DNA of 17,699 nucleotides from Endozoicomonadaceae bacterium (GTDB taxonomy: Bacteria > Pseudomonadota > Gammaproteobacteria > Pseudomonadales > Endozoicomonadaceae): assembly GCA_023146365.1 (NCBI GenBank), contig JAGLCE010000099.1, forward strand, positions 1-17,699, given 5' to 3'. The position numbers and the translations under genes are program-made. The notes under the pieces were generated by a model. That model was not told the origin of the DNA. It did no database searches and saw nothing but the letters and a program-made list of their open reading frames with translations. The first letter of the stretch is position 1, and each line of letters opens with the position of its first letter. Below are positions 8,301 through 14,978 of this stretch, piece by piece.

Positions 8301-11300
8301 CGAAAAACATCGAATTATTATGACCGGTAATCCGGGACATTATGCAGGGCGACATCTGGACCAAGTACTTCAATCACGGATACCCATCTTATCTTATCCT
8401 CCCCTTCGGGAGAGCGTACTGGCTGATTCCATTATTTTGCCGAACTTGCCTGACTGGCCTTTTGATCAGAAACAGGAGGCCTGTCAGCGGATAATAACAC
8501 TGTTCAATCTCTTTAAGGAGCTGATACCGGAAGAGCTCATCACTCCGAGGGATATCAAGGATGTGCTGGCGACTGTTCATCAGATTCTCAGCCATTATTC
8601 TGAGCCGTTGGAGACGCTCACGAAAGAACAGGTTAACGCATTGATTCGACGGGCGTTTATGGACAGCCTTGCTGGCGCTGTTAGCAAGGAACGTTTGAAC
8701 TTGCTCAATGTCTGGTGTCAGAGTCAGTTCCCAGAAGACCGATCGGTCATAACGAATATGGATCAGGCATTCGACGCCTTTGTGACACAATTGCAGGAAA
8801 AAAATCCCGATGCATACTTTTCACCAGCGCCTATTCGACAACTGATCTATCACTACTGGCAACATCTGGATAAGGGAGAGGGAGGACGAACCGCTCTACT
8901 GATAGAAGGGCCCACGGGATGTGGTAAAGATTTTGTTTTAGATAAAACCATCAAATTGTGGCAGCAACAACAGATTATGAAATCACTGCAAATCGAGCCT
9001 TTTGTTCACATCAACGCTAACCCGAACCAGTGGCCGACTTCAATGGACAATCTCACAGAGGCGATGGATAAAGGGAGGCTGTTCGCTATCAGTGAGATTA
9101 ACCTGATCTCCAGCCAGGATCTGGCAAGGTTGTTTAACCTGTTAACCGACCATGCCAAACAGGGATTCCGACTGTTTGCCACTATCAATCCTAGCTCTTT
9201 TGAAGGGCGGGAAACGTTGAGCCCAGCCTTAAAGAGTCGTTGCACACGGGTCAAGCTGACTCCTCTTTCACAGTCAGAAACGGAAGGGTTGGTTCAGAGA
9301 GTGCCAGGCATGTCTGAAAAGTTGTCCCAATGGTTGGCTGGATCCTTCCACCAACTGTCAGCGGCACTGGATGATCAAAAAAGTTCTGTTCGGTTGGCAC
9401 TGGATGACTTGCTTAGCACCGCCAAGGTTCTGGCCAGCAAAGATTCTGACCAATGGCACAACGCTTTTCGGCAACACCTGTCACTGCAATTTTTCACTCT
9501 GAAGAAGCATTTACCCACATTGGAGGAAGAGACAGAGCGCCTTGCTCGGAAGCACACTAAAGACCAACATCGACTGGAATGCGACACAGCGATCAATCGT
9601 CTTCCCGGATTACAAGCTCCTATGACGGTAAGGCTTGGTAGCCTGCTTAGCATCAATAACCAAGAAGTCGTAGTAAACATGAATACAACGGTAGAGCAAG
9701 TTGTTCGCAACGTTCAATGTGCTCTGAAAAACCGCAAGAAGGCCAACGATCATAAAAGAAGCCTCGAGCAGTCAGCGACAACCTGTAATAAGAGACTGGG
9801 CGAACTGTTGGTATTTTCTGACAAGGGGGCAGTGTATCACCATGATATTACCCGTTATTTCCCAAAAGAGCCTTACGATTTCAATCACTACAGGCTGAGA
9901 TTAGAAGAGATCCATTTCACTGAAAACGGACAGTTACGACGTTATCCTATCGAATGGAAAAATGGTGGCCCGATTATCGATGTAACGGGATGGTCTGATT
10001 CTATCGACTGGCGAATCGATATCGGGAAAGATGAGTTGCCCGGTAAAATTATGCTTACCCTGAATGACCAGTGGCAATCTCTGCCATCCCTGACGCCTGC
10101 TGATCAGCTTAGAGCCATTCGATGCACACCGAAAACCGACATTCAACTGGCTCGCTGTCAGACGAGCGGACTATTGCTGATTAAACAGCAAAAATCCAAA
10201 TCCAGGCAGGTAACGATCGATTTTATTATTGCCCCTGAACCAACCTATTTCACTCATCTTACTCAAGAAGATTCGCTGATAATACAAGAGAATCTCTGCT
10301 CCAAGAGGTTCAAAACGCTGTTGGATAAGAACATTTTTAATGCTGGCGGGGAACCCTGTGATGCTTATCAAGAACTACGTACAATCCATCAGATTGACGC
10401 TATACCTCAACGGCTTAATGCCTTGATGGGTTGGCTGAAGACGTTTTCCTCTGCTCAAAATATCACTGGCGAAGGTGAAAGGATGTTGCTGAATCTATTC
10501 AAGGGAAAACAAGGTAGTTGCGAGCACAAATCTGTGATTTTTGAGAATCTATGCCGCTACTGGGGCCTTCCCGCTCGGCAAGTGTGGAACGCCTGCCATG
10601 CATTTGTTGAGGTAAGCCCCGATGCTGGTAACACTTGGCGACAATACCAGCTGGGTGGTGGTGGACAATACACTCTAAGCGTCACAGATCAAAGTTGGGA
10701 TGAATATTGTCTGCCAGCCATATCTGAGCTTATGCGGCCTGTTGGGGTTGGGAGTGTGTCGCCTGTTGAGAGTGCGTCGCCTGTTGAGAGTGCGTCGCCT
10801 GTTGAGAGTAAGCCGCCTGCTATGAAAAAAATGCGGCTTATAAACGAGGAGAACGATGAGGTAATCTATTGTCCGTGGCGCAGCAAGAATTTATTTCAGA
10901 ATGAGAAGTCTATTGAAAATGAAAATGGGAAGAAAAATATTACAATAAATGCTCAACCTTTACCTGATGCCATGCTTGCTAAGTTGAAAGCGTGCTTTGA
11001 ACGAATATTCAATAATATGAAGTGGAATGAAAAAGAAGTTATTAAACGGTTGTTGCTTGATAGCATTGACAAAACACTTAAAGAAAATGATGCTTATATG
11101 GACTGTCTATGCCATCTATGTGAAATTAATTATGAGGTGAAGTGTAACATTATTGGTTTCCTACAGGATCAAATACCGTATTATCCAGACTTTAAAGATA
11201 GAGTACAAAAAATAATCAATACGCTGCCTTCTTTTATAAGCAATATGAAAATAAAAAACGCAATCGAAAATAAAGATTTTTTGTTTTATTTTATTCGTTC

Positions 11301-11871
11301 CTTACCAAAAAGCAAGTACCTTGAAAGGAAAATATTACAAGTTAAAATTAACAAAACGTATACTAGGCTACCGAAAGAAAATTCTAAACTGTCAGTCGAA
11401 AAAATGGCCACTGGATTACCTCCGTTTCTCAATAACTCCATATTGAAAGAGAGTAAGCCCGTTATTTTTGATATCTATGATGTTAATATGTCGATACGTC
11501 ACCGAATATATGAATACGCTAAGAATATTAATAAAGAAAATAAATTATTTAATTGGATTCTTCAAAATAGATCCAGTCCAAATGTTCTAGAACCTGATAT
11601 GATGATCTATCAGTGTTTTATTATCTGGGTAGCCTGCAATAAACCAAAAGGCGCTGGCATATGGCGATGGTTGGTTAAGGAATATACTATCTGTTATGAG
11701 CAGACATCGCCACTGCAGGTTCCAACTGTTACTATGAAAAATGAAAAGTTTTTCTCTGTTGAACTTCCGTTAGAAATGATCAAAGCTCAGATGAATGAAC
11801 CCTCTGCGGTTATTATTAAACAAGACGATCTTCAAGAGATACTTGATGAGTTTTTGAATATTATTTCGTAG
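5368..11871 (+). CDS. Giant AAA + transglutaminase-like protein, copy 2 (intact, 2167 aa)
   Basis: No close family is recognised. Residues 1-100 are polar, Asn/Ser/Lys-rich and have no signal peptide. Three AAA-like segments without Walker A follow, with Walker B-like strands near 153-163 (IIIMFDLTN), 295-304 and 508-518, and sensor-like Asn at 197, 340 and 556. After a helical region (~560-840) comes an AAA module with Walker A GEAGTGKT (868-875), Walker B DE (945-946), sensor Asn 988 and Arg 1004. A second module has Walker A GPTGCGKD (1181-1188), AISEIN (1240-1245), Asn 1274 and Arg 1291. A beta-rich stretch (~1440-1600) and a transglutaminase-like domain (Cys1718, His1744, Gln1761) follow, then an 18-nt repeat linker and a helical tail. 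The ATG is supported by the identical start of copy 3, but no clear Shine-Dalgarno sequence precedes it. The AAA core resembles midasin/MoxR types. A role in protein remodelling or processing is inference. Confidence 0.92.
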   Translation: MNNYSKINVNPLNPSYYKDESSNNDEKIQRSNRKVTHRNSQENIAELLGQKKISNDTLDQISSASLDASFDNEIKRLSIISDERKSKSKGEFYFANDSLSKQLVIDQLSCEHSPLFCIRSLEDLEKHGLIQQVLLTDDGQLQQEEGRLFIDKPIIIMFDLTNMTPGEIASFNDILQVEPKCNDKPLGDHIRRVFLVNDAMLTVSKMANPDLWRRLGQMSQKKIPEADSFSDFITDKALLAQKTTEEISGNKSQKIIDFSVSDDWYCLLFGSITLNEFGRFIFSEGALADLSDDSHLVLKNAPWNSADFKETIAAALREGGFEANRKWVGLPDNIMFSRENVSTTELNSLKNNILKEKGVFRAQERFVCINSHSIENLQGSTRIEGSLVVKADMLAILLNGSKQLVITSALEKKQWLWLFAKLDKLPEDKRPSLFRNLPPAWLLRDMRKHKAGNLKSLYKNDRVNRSFIYKINPNDTLESLQQVSLNSQNNFKFSLTNSLLMDSLVSGRPVILGGLERNPTLAANLETLLLPHPYLLIHGNKIDLPNAKVTLIRPANGKITSSSLINQVFSIPSQRRSPLENPVYSLLKSLPYAYQKNCPNTPHWSSDTFQHQFVRQTQAEQWLDNSNELMPYHERRAWQVLLAKAYRGNSAVYSYIKAKIAQYYPDEVTDNRSDRSALQQWLAKQPIIDMESIKKDFWILARHCPVDVHASINHIDEIDKASLNRLATHLVGAADTSWQATLAYHLEVDLTLAREQSSFDGVMRSTLRDALIANKASLKPTTVISKTVALLEEKIVLVLARTQSDQQKSEEIKEILALYFRGDRLPNGYQDLPDALLTHQRHTHARQERRLTHLADLLQMHPIVFLQGEAGTGKTFMAKAVAEKAGYSSCKVIQLDPSQTPDELFGGQQSKRYNIGNETDHCSEFHPGPLLQWALSNNPELLLLDEANLASEELLSPLIGLTRSRREIHYLGHQYPLTEKHRIIMTGNPGHYAGRHLDQVLQSRIPILSYPPLRESVLADSIILPNLPDWPFDQKQEACQRIITLFNLFKELIPEELITPRDIKDVLATVHQILSHYSEPLETLTKEQVNALIRRAFMDSLAGAVSKERLNLLNVWCQSQFPEDRSVITNMDQAFDAFVTQLQEKNPDAYFSPAPIRQLIYHYWQHLDKGEGGRTALLIEGPTGCGKDFVLDKTIKLWQQQQIMKSLQIEPFVHINANPNQWPTSMDNLTEAMDKGRLFAISEINLISSQDLARLFNLLTDHAKQGFRLFATINPSSFEGRETLSPALKSRCTRVKLTPLSQSETEGLVQRVPGMSEKLSQWLAGSFHQLSAALDDQKSSVRLALDDLLSTAKVLASKDSDQWHNAFRQHLSLQFFTLKKHLPTLEEETERLARKHTKDQHRLECDTAINRLPGLQAPMTVRLGSLLSINNQEVVVNMNTTVEQVVRNVQCALKNRKKANDHKRSLEQSATTCNKRLGELLVFSDKGAVYHHDITRYFPKEPYDFNHYRLRLEEIHFTENGQLRRYPIEWKNGGPIIDVTGWSDSIDWRIDIGKDELPGKIMLTLNDQWQSLPSLTPADQLRAIRCTPKTDIQLARCQTSGLLLIKQQKSKSRQVTIDFIIAPEPTYFTHLTQEDSLIIQENLCSKRFKTLLDKNIFNAGGEPCDAYQELRTIHQIDAIPQRLNALMGWLKTFSSAQNITGEGERMLLNLFKGKQGSCEHKSVIFENLCRYWGLPARQVWNACHAFVEVSPDAGNTWRQYQLGGGGQYTLSVTDQSWDEYCLPAISELMRPVGVGSVSPVESASPVESASPVESKPPAMKKMRLINEENDEVIYCPWRSKNLFQNEKSIENENGKKNITINAQPLPDAMLAKLKACFERIFNNMKWNEKEVIKRLLLDSIDKTLKENDAYMDCLCHLCEINYEVKCNIIGFLQDQIPYYPDFKDRVQKIINTLPSFISNMKIKNAIENKDFLFYFIRSLPKSKYLERKILQVKINKTYTRLPKENSKLSVEKMATGLPPFLNNSILKESKPVIFDIYDVNMSIRHRIYEYAKNINKENKLFNWILQNRSSPNVLEPDMMIYQCFIIWVACNKPKGAGIWRWLVKEYTICYEQTSPLQVPTVTMKNEKFFSVELPLEMIKAQMNEPSAVIIKQDDLQEILDEFLNIIS
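5516..5524 (+). other. A9 homopolymer near the 5' end of copy 2
   Basis: Nine A span codons 50-53 of the intact gene. The equivalent site in copy 3 has seven A (12163-12169) and is frameshifted there. Slippage at this run would switch the whole protein off, leaving a peptide of roughly 55-60 residues. Confidence 0.7.
10756..10809 (+). repeat. 18-nt tandem repeat encoding (A/V)SPVES x3
   Basis: Three in-frame units of 18 nt encode VSPVES, ASPVES and ASPVES, followed by a partial KPPA unit. The first unit differs from the others at a single base; units two and three are identical. The repeat sits in the linker between the transglutaminase-like domain and the C-terminal tail, where copy 1 has a Ser-Asp repeat instead. 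Confidence 0.9.
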
Positions 11872-11881
11872 CGTATTATGG

Positions 11882-12014
11882 CATAGTGTTCGTTGTGAGA
11901 AAGGCATTAATTGATCGGTTGCTGGTTGAATTTAAAATACTGAAATTGTATATTGAGCGCCATAGGAACCATCCATCAAATTAGCTGTCCAATAATAGAA
12001 CTAGAAATCAATCA
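11882..12014 (+). repeat. Second copy of the inter-gene spacer, before copy 3
   Basis: This is a close relative of 5221-5367 and marks the start of the third array unit. It is slightly shorter because the AT-rich stretch before the start codon has fewer AATTAATC units. Confidence 0.88.
11926..11954 (+). promoter_or_regulatory. Putative promoter of copy 3 (same boxes as copy 2)
   Basis: TTGAAT (11926-11931) and TATATT (11949-11954) are 17 nt apart, identical in boxes and spacing to the promoter candidate of copy 2. If active, it transcribes the broken copy 3 and may read on toward pal. Confidence 0.45.
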
Positions 12015-12723
12015 ATGAATAATTATTCGAAGATCAATGGAAATCCACTAAATCCTTATGGCTATAAGAATGGAGCAAGTAATACTAATGAAAAAAGTCA
12101 GCGTTCTAATAGGAAAGTGACACATATAAATTCCCAAGAAAATAGAGCGAAATTATTAGGACAAAAAAATCTTAAATGATACTTTTCATCAAAGATCCTC
12201 TGCTTCTTTGGAGGCTTCGTTTGACCATGAAATAAAACGTTTATCTATCATATCAGACGAACGAAAGAGAAAAAATGCGGGTGAGTTTTATTTCGATAAT
12301 GATTCGTTATCCAAACAGATTGTTATTGATCAATTAAGCTGTGAGCACTCCTTTTTTTCTGTATTCGCTCTCTGGAAGACCTTGAATAACATGGTCTTTA
12401 TGCAACAAGTTTGGCTAACAGATGATGGCCAGTTACAGCAGAAAGAAGCCCAGCTGTTTCTTGATAACTCCCTCATACTTGTTTTTGATTTGACGAACAT
12501 GACACCTGGTGAAATCGCCAGCTTTAATGACGTTCTTCAGGTCGAACCCAAGTGTAATGATAAGCCATTGGGCGATCACGTCAGACAGGTATGTTTGTTC
12601 AGCGATGCGATGTTGACGGTGAGGAATATGGCGAATCCAGATCTGTGACGCAGGTTGGGACAAATGACCAAGAAAGAGATTCAAAACGCAAATAGTTTCC
12701 CGGATTCGATAACTGATGAAGCA
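12015..12723 (+). pseudogene. 5' fragment of a third giant-gene copy
   Basis: Starting at an ATG with the same first residues as copy 2 (MNNYSKIN), the fragment follows copy 2 residues 1 to about 240 and then stops matching. It is broken in several ways. Seven A instead of nine (12163-12169) shift the frame and give a TGA at 12177, leaving a 54-residue peptide. A further 1-nt loss near 12350 and a 1-nt gain near 12395 compensate each other, leaving about 15 miscoded residues. The Trp codon of the PDLW motif is TGA at 12646-12648. Homology ends near 12723 at a transposase remnant. The longest remaining piece (about 12177-12645) encodes most of the first decayed AAA-like segment but cannot make the giant protein. 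Confidence 0.85.
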
Positions 12724-12915
12724 CGGTTTATAGCCGAGGTCGTCAGTCAATTTGATCTAACGGACATCACAAAGCAGTACCGTGGTAGCGGGTCTAGGGG
12801 CCCACCACCCAGAAACACTATTGAGCTTGCTTATTTACGGTTATGCCGCCGGCGTTTTTTTCAGCCCGCTACTTTGCTGCGAACACGCCCCCGACCACGA
12901 CAAACTGCTAGGGAA
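12724..12915 (+). mobile_element. Decayed IS1182-like transposase fragment
   Basis: The stretch RFIAEVVSQFDLTDITKQYR in one frame continues, after a +1 shift near 12795-12806, as HHPETLLSLLIYGYAAGVF and then HAPDHDKLL. From memory, this resembles the N-terminal domain of IS1182-family transposases (FIAEVV...LDL...YRGSG...YHP..LL.LLIYGYATGVFSSR...THPDHDTL). The first ~25 residues, a block between GVF and PDHD, and the whole catalytic C-terminus are missing. No terminal inverted repeat or target-site duplication is visible. It is a dead remnant that forms the right edge of the giant-gene array. Confidence 0.75.
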
Positions 12916-13076
12916 AGATATATATCCTTTATATACTAAGGCAAAAATAGGGTTTGGTAGGACGTCAGTACATTTCAATCAATTCACCCTGCAAACTTAA
13001 TCGATTGTCTGTACTCAGCCCTACGAAAGTCTACAAAAATTCTCTTGGTGGGTGGCAAAATTGGATTTATTAAATT

Positions 13077-13105
13077 TTGTCAGTCCGACAAACTACTAGT
13101 ATGTT
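13077..13105 (+). promoter_or_regulatory. Putative pal promoter with overlapping palindromes
   Basis: TTGTCA (13077-13082) and TATGTT (13100-13105) are 17 nt apart, five and four of six matches to consensus. Two inverted repeats overlap the -35 box: CAAAATT/AATTTTG (13056-13062 and 13073-13079) and TTTGTC/GACAAA (13076-13081 and 13087-13092). They could be operator half-sites or chance. The leader to the pal start would be about 155 nt. Confidence 0.35.
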
Positions 13106-13253
13106 ATTGTTTCGGGTCTCTCTGTAGGGTGGTGTGTGTGGGGTTTGATCAGTTATGTATTAATCAGTAGATGTTGCTGATTGGCTTGGCTGGCTGGAGT
13201 GAATGGTTTGAATCTGCTATCTTAACACAACTTTTTATCCAGTTAATTACAAC

Positions 13254-13260
13254 AAAGGAA
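13254..13260 (+). promoter_or_regulatory. Ribosome binding site of pal
   Basis: AAAGGAA ends 7 nt before the ATG at 13268. It is a good Shine-Dalgarno match and settles the start codon. Confidence 0.75.
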
Positions 13261-13267
13261 TTTTAAT

Positions 13268-13828
13268 ATGAGATTAACCAAGCTTGGTAAAGGCTTTATT
13301 GTGGTGTTGGTGGCAGCTTATTTGGCTGGTTGTGCGTCTACTGGCGGCAGCTCTGCCGAAGAGAAATCTGAAAATGGGAGTTACTCTGCAAAAGACGATG
13401 TAACAAAGTCGGTGACTGATCAGGCCGTTCAAGCCGTTGTTGATAGTGGTAAGGTTAGGGCATCAACTCAAAAGATTGCCAAGTTGTTGAGTCAGAAAGT
13501 TTACAGCTTTGGTTTTGATAGTGATCAGTTGGACTCTGGCGATTATCAGGCGTTGGATGTTCATGCAGCTTACTTGAACTCTGAAAAGGGCCAAAATATC
13601 AATCTGATCCTTCGAGGTCATACCGATGAGCGTGGTACCCGTACCTATAATTTGGCACTGGGTGAGCGTCGTGCCAATACGGTTAAAAACTATCTGAAGC
13701 TTAAAGGTGTTGCTTCGGATCGTATGGAAGTTGTCAGTTATGGTTTCGAGAAGCCTCTGGATCTTGCCCACACTCGTGCTGCATGGGCTAAAAATCGTCG
13801 CGTTGAAATTGATTCGGCTACGTACTAA
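13268..13828 (+). CDS. pal: Peptidoglycan-associated lipoprotein Pal
   Basis: Pal is an outer-membrane lipoprotein that binds peptidoglycan and TolB as part of the Tol-Pal system, which constricts the outer membrane during division. The 186-residue product begins with a lipoprotein signal (MRLTKLGKG plus a hydrophobic stretch) ending in the lipobox LAGC, with Cys22 as the lipidated residue. A polar linker follows, then an OmpA-like peptidoglycan-binding domain (about residues 75-182) carrying the Pal signature GHTDERGT, YNLALGERRAN and KNRRVEI. Its length and domain order are normal for the family. It starts at an ATG with a strong ribosome binding site and is followed after 14 bp by cpoB, as in other gammaproteobacteria. 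Unusually, the gene in front is not tolB but a transposase remnant, so pal probably has its own promoter. Confidence 0.97.
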   Translation: MRLTKLGKGFIVVLVAAYLAGCASTGGSSAEEKSENGSYSAKDDVTKSVTDQAVQAVVDSGKVRASTQKIAKLLSQKVYSFGFDSDQLDSGDYQALDVHAAYLNSEKGQNINLILRGHTDERGTRTYNLALGERRANTVKNYLKLKGVASDRMEVVSYGFEKPLDLAHTRAAWAKNRRVEIDSATY

Positions 13829-13842
13829 TTTAGGCAGTTGCC

Positions 13843-14613
13843 ATGATATCGACCAGGTTTAGGGTAGTCACCGGTTTAATTATCGCTATGTGCAGTCTGC
13901 AAGTGCAGGCTGTACCTGTCTCGATAGTGGAGCCTGATCCTTCTCTACTGAGCTCCCCATCTCTATCTTCCACTGATCAGGTAAACGACAGTGTGCTGTT
14001 TGAGCAGGTCAATATGTTGCAGCAGGAAGTGTTGAAGCTGAGGGGTTTGCTGGAAGAGCAGGCGAATGCTCTGCGGAGGTTGAGTCAGGAGAATCGGGAT
14101 CGTTACTTAGACTTGGATCGTCGTATTAATGTTCGCTTGCAGCCAGACACAACAAAGAAGGATCAATCGCCTGCTTCCGTTGTCCGTGAAACCGGCGGGT
14201 TATCCGATGGTGCAGACATTGATGACGGGCTGCCTGACGTTGTGACAGATCAGGAGGTCTATCAGGGCGCGTATCGGCTAATTCGTTCGCGAGAGTTTGA
14301 TGAGGCGGTTGTGGCGTTACGTGGCTATATAAGCCGTTTTCCTGCGGGTCGCTACATAGACAATGCTCAGTATTGGTTAGGAGAGGTCTATTTCGCACAG
14401 AGTAAGTTTAAGGAGTCAAGAGACGCATTCAAGTATATGCTGACACATTACCCGAGTAGCAGTAAGTTACCTGATGCGATTTACAAGTTGGGGCGAGTGT
14501 TTGATCATTTGAATGATAAGGAGCAGTCTGAAAAATATCTGAATGCTGTGATTACTCAGTATCCGAAGAGTTCTGCGGCCAAGCTTGCGGATGTTTACCT
14601 GCGAAGTCGATAG
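13843..14613 (+). CDS. cpoB: Tol-Pal accessory protein CpoB (YbgF)
   Basis: In E. coli, CpoB is a periplasmic protein that links the Tol-Pal machinery to peptidoglycan synthesis by PBP1B at the septum. The 256-residue product has a signal peptide with likely cleavage after VQA (residue 23). A trimerising coiled coil spans about residues 50-98 (EQVNMLQQEVLKLRGLLEEQ and onward). An acidic linker follows, then a C-terminal tetratricopeptide domain from about residue 138, with repeats around FDEAVVALRGYISRFP, AQYWLGEVYFAQSKFKESRD and KLGRVFDHLNDKEQSEKYL. The length is close to the 263 residues of E. coli CpoB. The gene lies 14 bp after pal, so the two are surely cotranscribed. The Shine-Dalgarno sequence is weak, which suggests translational coupling to pal. 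Confidence 0.93.
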   Translation: MISTRFRVVTGLIIAMCSLQVQAVPVSIVEPDPSLLSSPSLSSTDQVNDSVLFEQVNMLQQEVLKLRGLLEEQANALRRLSQENRDRYLDLDRRINVRLQPDTTKKDQSPASVVRETGGLSDGADIDDGLPDVVTDQEVYQGAYRLIRSREFDEAVVALRGYISRFPAGRYIDNAQYWLGEVYFAQSKFKESRDAFKYMLTHYPSSSKLPDAIYKLGRVFDHLNDKEQSEKYLNAVITQYPKSSAAKLADVYLRSR

Positions 14614-14759
14614 ACGAAGGCGATGTGATTCTGTAGCGTATCCGATATTGGTGTGAATGATTGGGCTGAATGTATTGCGGTTTTCCCTTAATTTTCCCCA
14701 AAAATGGAAGTTAACACTTGTTAACTGTCGATGTAATCCGTAGTATTGTGCTTTGTTGT
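14614..14759. other. cpoB to tRNA-Lys spacer
   Basis: No coding sequence and no clear intrinsic terminator hairpin are seen. The right half contains the candidate tRNA promoter and the repeat GTTAAC-ACTT-GTTAAC (14710-14725). Confidence 0.4.
14718..14746 (+). promoter_or_regulatory. Putative tRNA-Lys promoter
   Basis: TTGTTA (14718-14723) and TAGTAT (14741-14746) are 17 nt apart, each four of six to consensus. Transcription would start about 7 nt before the mature tRNA 5' end. Confidence 0.4.
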
Positions 14760-14835
14760 GGGTCGTTAGCTCAGTTGGTAGAGCAGTTGGCTTTTAATCA
14801 ATTGGTCGTAGGTTCGAATCCTACACGACCCACCA
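14760..14835 (+). tRNA. tRNA-Lys (anticodon UUU)
   Basis: The 76-nt cloverleaf is complete. Acceptor arms GGGTCGT and ACGACCC pair fully. The D arm GCTC-AGTTGGTAGA-GC, an anticodon loop CTTTTAA reading UUU, the T arm GTAGG-TTCGAAT-CCTAC and an encoded CCA end are all present. E. coli has its lysT-valT tRNA cluster at the same place between cpoB and nadA, so this is ancestral synteny reduced to one tRNA. Confidence 0.97.
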
Positions 14836-14978
14836 TTTTTTGTATGACGTTTCTGTTGATATGAAATGTTTATCTACCCTATGCCAGCATGCGTTTCCCT
14901 ATCATAATGTGTTTTCCAATGTGCTTATTGAGTCTTGGTGGGTATAGGCATTTATGGTGCTTATCAGCGGTGATTGAT

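Larger units (their letters stand above)
12916..13267. other. Non-coding gap between transposase remnant and pal
   Basis: No convincing coding sequence is seen on either strand. The gap holds a possible pal promoter (13077-13105) and two short inverted repeats overlapping its -35 box. The last 30 bases hold the pal ribosome binding site. tolB, which normally precedes pal, is absent. Confidence 0.6.

Noticed and set aside
10756..10809. Possible CRISPR or regulatory repeat array
   Set aside because: The units are contiguous, in frame and lack spacers; they are a coding minisatellite.
12433..12750. Minus-strand frame of 105 codons over the third-copy fragment
   Set aside because: It is the mirror of the conserved + strand homology; the same shadow occurs opposite copy 2 at 5788-6027.
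12782..13000. A 72-codon frame starting at GTG 12782 as a separate small gene
   Set aside because: Its first half is the frameshifted continuation of the transposase remnant, and its end is random sequence.
14710..14725. GTTAAC-ACTT-GTTAAC as a terminator of cpoB
   Set aside because: The stem is short and AT-rich with no T run after it, and it overlaps the tRNA promoter candidate.
14760..14835. tRNA-Lys as an integration site for a genomic island
   Set aside because: No integrase gene and no repeat of the tRNA 3' end are seen in the window. The neighbours on both sides are the ancestral ones.
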